A stretch of DNA of 64,000 bases from Phallus indusiatus (lineage: Eukaryota > Basidiomycota > Agaricomycetes > Phallales > Phallaceae): assembly GCA_027605045.1 (NCBI GenBank), contig JAQFWX010000018.1, positions 372,001-436,000 on the forward strand. Reading direction: 5' to 3'. The notes below the pieces were generated by a model that saw nothing but the letters and a program-made list of their open reading frames with translations, was not told where the DNA came from and searched no databases. Both the position numbers and the translations under genes were made by a program. Each line of letters begins with the position of its first letter. The first letter of the stretch is position 1. This document shows positions 1-12,634 of the stretch, one piece after another.

Positions 1-83
1 GAGCCGAAGGGAAATGCATACATTGCTTAGATAAGCCATTACGCGCACTCTCTAGCGGTGCCCACTGAGTGTACATACTACCC

Positions 84-2206
<2,123 letters not shown>

Positions 2207-2592
2207 TAATTTTGCTTTGTGTTTCATTCTATACTATCTATTGCAGTGGTACTATATTGCAAATATTATATCAATGGGTATAATGAATTCAATGAATTTA
2301 GTTAATGAAAATCGGTTACTGGATACAGGACCAAACTGCTGAATGCAACAACGTACCTCATGTTCCAAGAAACTGGAATGAGGTACGTGGCCAGAAATTG
2401 ATACGAATTAGTTGCACGGGAACTGTGAGATAATTAGATCAGGTCAATGATTGTATGTATATGACGTCCGATGAGATGTAATTTGGAGACAAAACCACTC
2501 TGCTGAGGGGAGAAAATAAAACGAAACGCAAAGGAGTGTACAGGAAGAAAAATAAGGTATACGGAAGCATGATGTCCAACCAATCTGAAAAA
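2207..2592. other. Convergent 3' region between SRP54 and the SMI1/KNR4 gene, with hairpin
   Basis: This stretch separates two genes whose stop codons face each other, so it should hold both 3' UTRs and polyadenylation signals. No coding frame looks real. The one clear structure is an inverted repeat at 2351-2388: the arms share ACGTACCTCAT and its complement, then TCC/GGA after a two-base bulge, with a loop of about 8 bases. Confidence 0.6.
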
Positions 2593-4683
2593 TTACGATA
2601 CATCGCTCGGGGGTTTCGGCGATTCCGAAACGTTTTTGACACTGGCGATACTCGCGCCTGAATTGGGTCTACTTGATGTTGACATATCTGACGCTACTAC
2701 AAAGGTATCACTATCTTGCTCAGCCTCAGCATCGATTAGCGGTGTATTTTGAGGAAGATCGTTGGGCGACTGCGGTCCTTCTTCCAGCATTTCTTCACTA
2801 GACATATTATTCGCGGATACGAACTCGTGTTGGTTTGCATCGGTTGCCTGTTGTGATAACGCGCTTTGTGTCGAGCGAATCATTGATTCTGACGCACCGT
2901 CGACTATAGCATTATCCACATGTGTGTGAACAGGTGTAGATGCATTAAGTAATGTTTCTGACGATGACGAAGACGGCGAAATATTTCTGTCGTCTAATAG
3001 CTGCAGTCGTGTCAGTAGCGAACTCTCCGAATTCGAATTGTGTCTGGTTCCGGCATCCTCTCCATCAAGCGGAAGCCCCATCTCTTCATCAACTTCACGT
3101 GATGATCCAGCAGAGTGTAATTCGTCTGGTGATGGCAAAATATCATCTTCTGTCGGAAGTAGGACAGGAGCAGGCTTGGGCATCGGAACCTGCACGTTTA
3201 CTTTTGGCTTAGTGAATTTATCCTTGGATTGCGTAACAGATGTCACTGGAGGAGCGGGATTTTCTGTAGGAGAAGGCGAAGAGGAATTCATAACTGAAAG
3301 GGGATCGCCATTAGGATAACTCGATGATGTACTCGATTCCGGTTGATCAGCAATTGTCGATGGTCCGTCTTGAGGAGCTAAAGTCTGGGGCTGGAAAAAG
3401 ACATTCAACATCTGTGTCAAGCGCATCCATATCAGCACGTACCGGTGGATCCTTTGAGGGCATCAGTGGCGGCGCAACACCAGCTTCTATCCATTTCCTC
3501 ATACTCCTATCCGCCAAAGCTTCCAAAGCAGGCCAGTGCTTATAGTCTCCAGTCATTCTTATACCACCACCACCGATATCACCTCCCCCTCCTCCAGACG
3601 ATTTACCAGCGGCATCAAAAAAATAACTTTCATAGCCGACATCATCTTCACTGTGGTCACTTGTTTCTTCAGAAATACCACCACCAATCTCCAAACCCTC
3701 GCCGCTTTCCAAGTCATCCGCAAAGTTGGCCAGCCAATTAGCCCATCCTGCTTCACCTTCACCTCTCCACATCACAACTTTTGTATCAAAATCCCTTCCA
3801 AAAACGATCACCTGACCCGCACGACCATGTTCATCCGGATTGAGATCAATACCAAGGTAGTTACCGACTTTATCAGTAATGAGTGGTATCCATCCTTGCT
3901 GTGAATAGGCTTTGCGGATCCACCGAGGAGGGATACTTTGCATATTCGTTAGGAGGACGGGGTTTGCACCGGTGGTAGGATCTTCATCGACCTCTCGCCA
4001 AAACTTCCATTCCTCAACAACATCTTCAAGCGGAAGCAATGTCAAACCGAAGAAAAGGCCTTCTGAACAGCCAGCGGCCGATTCAGCTTCTTGACCGTCT
4101 GTAACGAGATAGGAGTCTTTGACAGCTCTCGGAAGAACCTGACCCAACTCTAACTCAAGTCGGTCTAGATCTTGCTGTTGTATTCCGTAATTAAGAGTTT
4201 CTCCTAATTCAGGGTAGTTCTGTTCTAGCCATGCTTTAATACGGGACCACGTGCGTGTGAGCGGTGGATAAGGTGGTAGAGGTGCCAAGGGGGAATGTTG
4301 CATCGGTAGGAGGGAAGTAGGTCGTGATTTAGAGGCCCGAGGATAAATTGAATGGCGTATGTCAGTGAACAATGGTGATGTCGCAGAGCTGGGCACAGTG
4401 TCATAAGGACTTGTTGATGCCGGAGGGGGATAAGTAAAAGCTCTGGTTGTTGTTACGCTTTCTGTTTCTGGAGAAAATAAATAAAATAATCGTAAAACAA
4501 AAGATTCATAAAAAAAGGAAAGAAAAAAAAAGAAACCGGATTGAAAGAAGTACCTGGAGGAATAGAAAATGCATCGTCTACAGAAAGAATAGCTTCATCC
4601 CGACGCAAATGAGCATGTTTGCCGTTATCGCGTTGAATTCCTCCTGTAAAAAAAGCTGTAATAGACTCAAAAATAGTTGGCAT
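2593..4683 (-). CDS. KNR4: SMI1/KNR4-family cell wall assembly regulator
   Basis: A member of the SMI1/KNR4 family, which in yeast links the cell integrity MAPK pathway to cell wall synthesis. I chose the start at 4683 (MPTIFESITAFFTGG) because exon 1 joins in frame to exon 2 (IPPETESVTTTRAF). The SMI1/KNR4 domain is in the first half: RTWSRIKAWLEQNYPELGET, then a region with LFFGLTLLPLEDVVEEWKFWRE, a conserved pattern of the family, and IPLITDKVGNYLGIDLNPDE. A 52-bp intron at 3391-3442 (GTACGT to CAG) joins MPSKDPP to PQTLAPQDG. The rest is long, Ser/Pro/Glu-rich and probably disordered, as in yeast Knr4. It is convergent with SRP54. Confidence 0.85.
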
Positions 4684-4898
4684 GTGGATGTGGTGTCTCC
4701 TCGAGATTCAGGCAGGCCAGATCAGAGGAGACGTTGTGACCAGAGTCGTGACGTGACGATATAGGGACCGATATCGTGCACCCTCATTGCGCGCGGTGTG
4801 GCGCTGTGCCGTGTTGTTCGCCGAGCTGTAGTTGTAGTTGTACTCAAAATTCTATTACGAGTGCTGAAAGTAGGACAATCAAAACAAAAACAAAAAAG

Positions 4899-6897
4899 TT
4901 AACTAAATCTTTCTAGATTAGTCGCAACTTTGAATTCTGCCCCCGTCTTAGATTTAACTTCGTCAAGCTCGACTCCTTCAGCAAGGTCGGTTAAGATCAA
5001 TTCACCCGCAGACCGGTCTACACTAAAAGCCGCCAATTCTGTAATGATTTTGCTCACTGTCCTTGCACCAGTCAAAGGTAGGCTACATTCTTTGAGAATT
5101 TTGGGGCTGCCGTCTTTTGCGCAGTGTTCCATGACCACAACAACTTTTGTTCGATCAGGATTGGAGACAAGATCCATTGCACCGCCAATGCCTGAGAAAA
5201 ACCCGAGCGTAAGTCTTAAGTGAATTTGCTCATACCGTTGAGCGGGAATTACCTTTAACCATTTTACCCGGAATCATGAAATTCGCAATGTCACCAGCTT
5301 GCGAGACTTGCATGGCCTTTTTCCCCGGCATGATCAGATATTTTGAGATTAGCTGAAAGAGAAGAAAAAAAGCTTACACCAAGGAAACAAAATTGCATAT
5401 GACCACCGCGAATCATGGAGAATGACTCACTTGAGTCTATCAAATCACGTTATTATAAGCTGGAGCTGTTCGACGATTGACATACCGAAAACAGACGATC
5501 CAGGTAATAAGGTCACTGTTTCTTTTCCAGCATTTACGATGTCCCTAAGTGGAAATGGATCAAAATGATGCGATATGCGCCTTGATAGCAACTCACGCGT
5601 CCACTTGGTTCTTTGTTGGATATGGACCCATACCTGCCGTCTCAGATGTTAAAGAGAAGCTCCTGTGTTAGAAGACACAATCGCGTACCCAAGATACCGT
5701 TCTCGCTTTGTAACCATACGCTAACATTTGGGGGCAAATACTCCGGAACTAAAGTAGGCATTCCAATTCCCAAATTAACATGGTCACCGTTTCTGAGCTC
5801 CTTGGCTGCCCGTCGACATATCTTGTGCCGCTTTGCGTCATCTTTGCCTTCGGTTGGTGATGGAGGAGGAGAAGAGGGATCGGCAGCCAGTTTCATGATT
5901 TCTATTTGCTTTGGTGCAGTTGCACGCACAATACGATCGACATATACACCTGGGAGATGGATTTGGTTGGGGTCTAAAGAACCACGAGGAACAATTTGCT
6001 CGGCCTCGACTATTGTCAAAGCGGCGTTCTTGGCCATGACAGTAGAGAAGTTATTGGCCGTGTAACGGAAAACGACGTTACCAACTTCGTCAACTTTCCA
6101 AGCATGAATAAATGCGACATCCCCGACAAGCGCAGGCTCCATAATGAATCTACGTCCGTTGATTATCCGGGCTTCCTTTTTATTGCCAGGAATCTTGACG
6201 CCATTTTTCATTCCTCCTGGGTGGTATCGAATGGGGATAGTGCCTTGTTCGACTGCAGTTGAGGCGCCAGTCGGGGTAAAGAAAAACGGAATGCCAGCTG
6301 CGTGGGCTCGAATGCGCTCTACTAGTGTCCCTTGAGGAACGAGTTCAAGTGATACTTCGCCGTTGAGATACATTCGCTCAAAATCCTTATTTCCGCCAAT
6401 ATAAGAGGATATCATTTTATCGATTTGACGGGAAAGTAATAATGCCCCTATATGCATTGAATTAGCAGTATTATCAAAGAAGTTTGGATGCTTTTACCGA
6501 GACCGCGTTCTCCAACGCCAGCATTATTCGACACGGCTGTAATGTTTGTAACTTCTTTGCGACGAGCCAAAGCCTGAATTAGAGTATCTGTGAAGCATAA
6601 ATTAGCGGTGAAAGGAATGCTCTTGGCACCAATAAAATTTACCGGGTGTTCCGCAAAGACCAAAACCTATGTAGGTGAATAGATTGAGGATTGGCGTCAA
6701 CGACACGAGCTCAAATTCTTACCACCACTAAGAATCACATCCCCGGATTTCACGTCTTTAACAGCTTCGTCTGCGCTGTCCCATACTTTCTGCACGTCGG
6801 GAATGGGTGCAGTATCAAGTGGTGTGCTGTAGAAGCGATGATGCCGAGCAGCAAAAGAGATGTAGAGAGGTCGCCCGACTCTTGCAAGGACGGACAT
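4899..6897 (-). CDS. Succinyl-CoA:3-ketoacid CoA transferase, mitochondrial
   Basis: The enzyme moves CoA from succinyl-CoA to acetoacetate in ketone body use in the mitochondrial matrix. The start at 6897 gives MSVLARVGRPLYISFAARHH, an Arg-rich, acid-poor sequence like a mitochondrial presequence. The first half (subunit A-like) has FGLCGTP, NNAGVGERGLG and GGNKDFERMYLNGEVSLELV. The second half (subunit B-like) has ELRNGDHVNLGIGMPTLVPEYLP followed by SENGILG, which holds the catalytic Glu known in this family. The C-terminal part GGAMDLVSNPDRTKVVVVME is well conserved. Several short introns are present. It shares a divergent promoter of about 220 bp with the VAC1-like gene. Human OXCT1 is the best-known homologue. 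Confidence 0.93.
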
Positions 6898-7117
6898 GGT
6901 GAATAAGAGGCTGTCTTGTGCAGCTGCTTTGGGTGCGAATGCGAGTGAGAACGTCGAGCAGCTCCGTACTTATAGGTTGGCCGACATCGGCCGAGACGAG
7001 CCGAGTGAGACGTGTGATCACATGAGAATCAATTCATTCCGTTAGTGCACGTTACGTAAGCCAAATTTGGGTGCTGAAACGACCCTCCAGTAAATCGTCA
7101 AATTCTCCGTCTCTCAG
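6898..7117. promoter_or_regulatory. Divergent promoter, CoA transferase / VAC1-like gene
   Basis: These 220 bp lie between two start codons pointing away from each other and must carry both core promoters. I see no strong TATA box or named operator. Confidence 0.5.
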
Positions 7118-9583
7118 ATGGAGACCAAGAATAATGTTCCTTACCAAACATACAAGGTGTGTCCTGGAGATCAGCTTCATCTCTAGAACTTTCATGCTGA
7201 ATTATTATTCATTTTTCTAGTCGAGAAAACATCTGCGCTCTCAATCTTCAACCCCGAATGCCTCAGCGGCGGTGACACCCGATTCGCATGCAAACTCATT
7301 TTTCGCCCATGCAGCTCCTCAAAACGTCCCCGAAACGGTCCCTCCGCAGCGTTTGGAGCCGTTGATACAACCGAATATTCCCGAAATGAACACCTCCGTC
7401 TCCGCTGCTAGCAAGCAGCTCGAGGCTTCAGCTTCGACTGGAGCTAAGTCAAGAGACGAACCGTCCGTACCCGTGGTATTTGCTCCACCCGCTGCGCCAG
7501 AAATTGTCCTTGATACGTCAACATCAACACCGACGGAGGAGTCTTCCATCTCCAAACAACAGACACCACAAGCACTGCCCGTAGCCCTTCCTAACGATCA
7601 AAATCACGACACAAATGATTCTTCCGCTAAAGTTGCATCTACCAGTGTAGTCCCGACAACACCCCCGACTTCAGTGTTTCGTCGTATACCCTCACGCACT
7701 AGAACAACATCTGAACACCATTCACCTTTGTCACGAACAACCTCAGCGGCTGCGAATTCTCCTTCATTTCGTCGCCCTCCTAACAGCTCCAGATTACGAG
7801 TCAGCTCCGACCCTTCATTAGCTATAGCGAATTCTAAACCTATTTCTACTCCTCCGGCCACAGTCCCTGATGTTCTCCAACCCTTACCCGTACATGCCAC
7901 ACAACCGACTTCCAATTTACTACCAACGAACCCCCAAAGTATCTCAGCTCCTGTCACAGCTCATCCTTCCAGACCATCTTCCACGGTAACATCGGCATCC
8001 TCTCCCTCAACATCTCGCCGATCCATTTCGGTCTTGCCTTATCGTCCTGGCTTTCAACCGAAAGGAATATATCGACAACGTACTGACGACTTCATTGAGC
8101 TACGGTCTTCTATGCGCGATAAGGACAAAGTCGAGGTAAGAAGACTAGAACGGCGATTAGAGAAGGTGAATCACTTCGAAAACTATAACCCCGCTGAACT
8201 ACCGTTAACGTCCTCCCTAGTTAATCCAACTGCATTTTTCTTCAGAGTCGACGTCAGAAAAATTACCCCCAAGTCCAGGCAACAACCGCCGTTCCATGTC
8301 ATTCCTGGAACTCGCAAGGAATCCCTCTGATATATGGAGAGATGTTGTCGAAACGCGGATGCAGACTTCCAAAAACAACATCCGTACCGAAGAACAATAT
8401 ATCACACCCTGGCAGCCAGATTCCGAAGTCTCGCAATGTCCACACTGCAGGTATACCCTTTTACACCATTTAGCCTCCTTTCTCATCATTTTCACAGCGC
8501 GTCGTTTCATCCTCTTTCGAACAGAAAACACCATTGTCGACTCTGCGGCCGTGTTGTATGCTCGCTCCCAATAAAACACCCAGTACGAAAGCAGCCTTGT
8601 TCGATTTTATTTGTGGTAGATCCAAAGACTTCTATGATTGAGGAGGTTGGTGAAGTCGTTGACTACGGAGTCAGAAAGCGGACATCATCGAATCTAAACG
8701 CCAATAATGAAACGGAAAGAGACGATGAGAAATCTTTGAGTGGCGTTAGGATTTGCCGGACTTGTAGATTTGTATTACGGCGCGTATCTTAGGCCTTTCT
8801 TGAGAGCTCCTTTACATGTGATAGTTATTAACATCAACTCCAGGCGTCAACAATACCATCAAGAGGCTGGTCAAACACCCGTATTCGTCCAGTTACATGA
8901 TGTATGTCATTCAAATCGCGGTTAATACTTTGGTTTAATTGCTTTGTAGACCTTGGTTAATTTAGAAAAGGAGATTGAGGAAGCTCTTGGAAAATTTCAG
9001 GAAGCAGTTATTTCATTGTCGTAAGTACGTGTTCTACCGGTCTTTTCCGACCTTTCTAATGACTCGAGTTATAGAGTATCTGATCCATCGTTTGGTGCCA
9101 CACCTGATCAAAGCTCTGCGGCCGCCCTTCGAAAACGTTTATTAGAGTACTTCGCCTCGTACGACAGACTTTCTAAACGGCTCGCTCAGCTTCCAACTAC
9201 CAAAGGGGGTTCTCAAGAGCGAGTTCAAAAGGCAATCCTGTCTCGAGCTACTTTCTTTCTGCAAAGCAACATGGTATCGCTACAGGTACGTTCAGAAGGA
9301 AACTATTTTCTGTGATTATTCTCTACAACGCTTTTTTTTTTGTCAGGCCCTTCCCCAACTTCAGACATCTTCCTCGCCGAATCCTCGTCAAATTGCCCTT
9401 GAGGAAGATAAGCGCTTCGCCGAAGCTCTACAGCCGTTGTTGGAACAGGAAGCCCTCCTAGAAGGTTTCATAGAAGAAGCCAAAGCTCAACGAAAGTTTG
9501 AGGATGCCAAGACATTGAAGATTAATTTACAGGAAATTCGAGAGGAAATAAAAAGAGTATCCTCGCAAGCTGGGGCATCATAA
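7118..9583 (+). CDS. VAC1: FYVE zinc finger, Vac1/Pep7 (rabenosyn-5 type) endosomal tether
   Basis: Vac1/rabenosyn proteins bind PI3P on endosomes through a FYVE finger and bind Rab5-type GTPases and SM proteins in vesicle docking. Exon 1 is short (METKNNVPYQTYK) and splices in frame to SRKHLRSQSS. A Ser/Pro/Thr-rich region follows up to about 8050, then FIELRSSMRDKDKVE with the basic helix RRLERRLEK. The FYVE finger begins CPHC; after a short intron it continues with NRKHHCRLCGRVVC, which holds the R+HHC basic patch typical of FYVE domains, and ends RICRTC. The C-terminal half (PVFVQLHDTLVNLEKEIEE, then coiled-coil runs such as FIEEAKAQRKFEDAKTLK) matches the Rab-binding region of the family. 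One intron, 8780-8843, appears to use a GC donor. Confidence 0.87.
8780..8843 (+). other. VAC1: Probable GC-AG intron in the VAC1-like gene
   Basis: The frame before (RTCRFVL) and after (RQQYHQEAGQTP) joins only if the intron starts GCGCGT and ends CTCCAG. The nearby GT donor at 8784 gives the wrong phase and loses the family pattern after the junction. A branch-like TTAAC lies upstream of the acceptor. Confidence 0.6.
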
Positions 9584-9952
9584 ATCAACGCGGCTCAGGG
9601 TTAGATCATTAATTTATTTATGGACGGTCAAAGGATTTGTGGCTCAGTTAAATACATCAGTTCATGTCTGCTTTCCCGATATTTATCGTTTTTGACGACA
9701 CATTGAATTTGAGAAGATCGAAGGAATTTAATGCGCGTCTCAAATTCAAACAGGGACACAAACTTGATTAGGCTGTGCGGTAATATTTATTATAAGGGCA
9801 AAATTTCTTAACCTGGTGATCGGCCAACATTTGAATTGAACATAATTATAGACTAGTAAGGTAGAGAACACAGAAAAACGTACTCCTCCAAAACTTGAAG
9901 TGAGTCCGACGCGTTACGCGAACGCGTGACCTTGAATCTCCTCCCTCGCGCA
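9584..9952. other. Intergenic: VAC1-like 3' end and ZNF511-like promoter, with inverted repeat
   Basis: No gene is seen here. The region joins the end of one plus-strand gene to the start of the next. A perfect 12-bp inverted repeat (TTGAATTTGAGA and its complement) lies at 9703-9714 and 9738-9749, with a 23-base spacer. It could fold in the 3' UTR of the upstream transcript. Confidence 0.55.
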
Positions 9953-11077
9953 ATGACGTCTTCCACAAAACGCCCTCGTAGTGCAAGTTTGTCTTCATCT
10001 GACAGCTCTCCGACCTCGCCATCTCTTTCATCATCTCCAGCAACAAAATACATACGTTATCCTAAGGATCAATTGGAGATACCCTCATCATTCACTCCAG
10101 TAGTTTGCACCTTACCACCAACATGTTCTTTGCCGAACCGTCCAACTCATCTGAATTCTTTGCAAGAAGCTGAAAGCCATTATGCAAATTACCATACACA
10201 CGTCTGCGAGCATCCTAAATGTCGATGTGTCTTTCCTGATACCAGACTCTTAGAATTGGTGAGTCAAGCTACTCAGTCACTTTGGCTCTAGGTGATCAAA
10301 CATCTCATCTTATCGCTAACCATTGAATTTGTCTAAGCATATCCTTGAATGTCATGATCCAATTACCGCTTTACGAAGAGAGCGTGGCGAGAAAACAGTA
10401 GGCCTCATCTCGATCTTCCATCTTCCATTTCCATTCGTTTGACATTCTGGTCTGATTTGTTGCTAGTTCGCCTGCTTTCTGGGGCCGCCCACTTGCACCC
10501 GCGTTTTTTCAACACCCAAAGGTCGAAGGCTTCATCTAATCTCGTCCCATAATTATCCTAAGCAGTATTTCTTTGGTGTTGTTAATAAAGGAATCGGTGG
10601 TCTTTTGAAAAAATGGGGTCCAGCCGTCAGTCTATATAGAGGGGAATGGAAGGCAAGAAAAGAGAGACCGAAGGACGATGAAACCGAAAGCGAGGGTGAA
10701 AACGACATGGATACCAATGAAAGCTTACAATTACAAAATCCCTTCCTCAAGATCAGCCATGTCCTTCAGAGACAACTTCTTCTCTTCAGATTGAATCGCA
10801 TCATAGACTTCCGCCAGTCGCTCCCTCTCCAGAAAAGGCGCGATCATCAATATCAGACGTTGAGTCCAATGAACCACCCAAACCATCAGAAGGGGAAAAA
10901 ATGGATACCCAAACAATGTCAGATCTACACGACGTATCAATGCAGATGGCGTCTCTATCTCTAATCCCCAATAAAGTACGGTTTGGTAGAGGTGGAAAAA
11001 GCGGCTTCGCTCGACCTTTTCATCGAAATGATAAACTCAACAAGAAATCACCAGATATTCCACATCAACAGTCGTGA
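9953..11077 (+). CDS. C2H2 zinc finger protein, ZNF511-like
   Basis: It resembles the ZNF511 family, small conserved eukaryotic C2H2 proteins of poorly known function. After an N-terminal Ser-rich part, the first finger is CEHPKCRCVFPDTRLLELH followed by ECHD. The second is CFLGPPTCTRVFSTPKGRRLH followed by SSHNYP. The region FFGVVNKGIGGLLKKWGPA is also family-like. The C-terminal block IPNKVRFGRGGKSGFARPFH looks conserved but lies in another frame from the part ending near 10695. An intron at 10696-10769 (GTGAAA donor, TTCAG acceptor) would join the two frames; its donor is weak, so a base error is an alternative. The end at 11077 assumes this join. Confidence 0.72.
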
Positions 11078-11217
11078 AACCCAAATGTCAGCTTGCGCTC
11101 GTTCTACCCGGATTTTTCAACTGATAGGCTACCTACAAACGTTCACATGATGATTCAGATAATACAAAAGCTTGTCGAGTTCGCGAGTTTATTGAATACA
11201 TTGTTTGAAACAAAATT

Positions 11218-12484
11218 CTACCGTTGTTTTCTAGGAGGCCCCTTTGGCTTCGCGAAAGACCGGCCTGTGTCGCCAATAGACACTTTATGTTTCCCGTTAT
11301 CAACTGAAGCATCAAGATTACCCTCACTAGCTGCTATTTCGGCTTTCATCCAGTTTTCTCGTACTTCCTGAGGCTCAGAGGTTTCTAGTTTCCGGGAGAC
11401 TTGAACTCCCAGTTGCTTTAGCTTTTCTTGAACAATTCGTGAAGCGGTCGAGTGAATCATCTTCAGCTTAATTGGAGAAGCGTTCGGACATGAATAAATA
11501 AATACTGTTGAGAGCGTGATAATGAGCTAAATGTCAGTTCAATGAGTCCAACGAAACTTACGCGTGTGAGGTTTGGAGTCGGTAGACGTTTTAAAGGCAT
11601 ATAGCGCGAATGCTACAAACGTTTAATCATGGACTATTTCCATCAGAAGCTTTGTTCACTAACCAGGAGCTTCAGCCGGTAGTTTTGAAGAAACGTCATC
11701 AGGATCTGCGACCCCGCTGTAGGTTAAAGATAGTATCTCGGAACTTGCGTCGATCTTGAATATAAGGAGATTTTCCGAGGTTTGGAACGTCTTTACCGCT
11801 TCAACAGCGTCTTCTGCCCATTCCAAGTCAATTCTTGCACCTCCAAGGTGGCTTGTCCGAGATTGAGCAGATGGTCTTCCAGTGGCGGCATCAGCGAGCT
11901 CAGCAGCATGGATGCCCTCCATTTGCCTTTCCCTTTCAGAGATGGGAGGAGGAGCAGCTTGTTGCGACAGATGAGCTCTATAGGCAGAAGGCGTAAGCTC
12001 TGATTTCAAGGTTACTGACAGGGTATCTGGTGCGGCTAGTGTCTTGACCAAGGAAGAACGCGAGGATGCGTATAGCATCTTAGGGCATCGATAATGCGCA
12101 AATAATGAACAAACTCTGGAGATCGGAAGCGGCAATGCCCACCTTGTCTTTAATTTTGGCAGTCTCTGGGACATAGGTGATCAAAAGCCACTGCGAAACG
12201 TGATCCTGTTTGGCAAGAATGTACGCGGGTTCATTGTCTTGTAAGATCTCCTGCAAGAGGTTCAGATCATCCGCAAGATCTGAATTGAGATTTATGGACT
12301 GCTCCTGTACGATAGTTTCTGATATGAGACAGCCATGCAGTGTTAGTAACTGACGATCTTCGAGGTCGCTAATAAATAACACACCATTTCGAATGACAAG
12401 TTTTCGGAATCGAATGTTTTCTTTGACAGAAGCTATCTCTTTCTGCAAATCGGGGTGTATGGATATTCCAGATGTCGCACTCAT
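11218..12484 (-). CDS. TWF1: Twinfilin, actin monomer-binding protein
   Basis: Twinfilin has two ADF-homology domains; it binds ADP-actin monomers and caps filament ends at cortical patches. I chose the start at 12484, MSATSGISIHPDLQ, because twinfilins begin this way, although the frame is open about 100 bases further upstream. The first ADF-H domain covers FRKLVIRNGVLFISDLEDRQ to WLLITYVPETAKIKDK; a 64-bp intron at 12079-12142 then leads to MLYASSRSSLVKTL. The second domain includes GARIDLEWAEDAVEAVKTF and, after two more introns, LFIYSCPNASPIKLKMIHS, the typical end of the second domain. The tail is basic and Pro-rich (AKPKGPPRKQR), as expected for the capping-protein and lipid-binding tail. 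It is divergent from the MAPKKK gene. Confidence 0.88.
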
Positions 12485-12634
12485 GTCACTGCGTTCGAGG
12501 ACTGCTGACTCTGCTGAGCATACCAAGCCGAATGATGATGATGATGTGACCGGCGGCATCGGCAGGCGTTTCTTGTTTCCCATTCGGTCTTTGTCTTGTA
12601 CTTTTATTATTCCTTCCCTTCTATCTTTCCAACT
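12485..12634. promoter_or_regulatory. Divergent promoter, twinfilin / MAPKKK
   Basis: About 150 bp separates the two chosen start codons. It contains a pyrimidine-rich tract near 12600-12630 just before the MAPKKK start, common in fungal promoters. No named site is seen. Confidence 0.4.
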
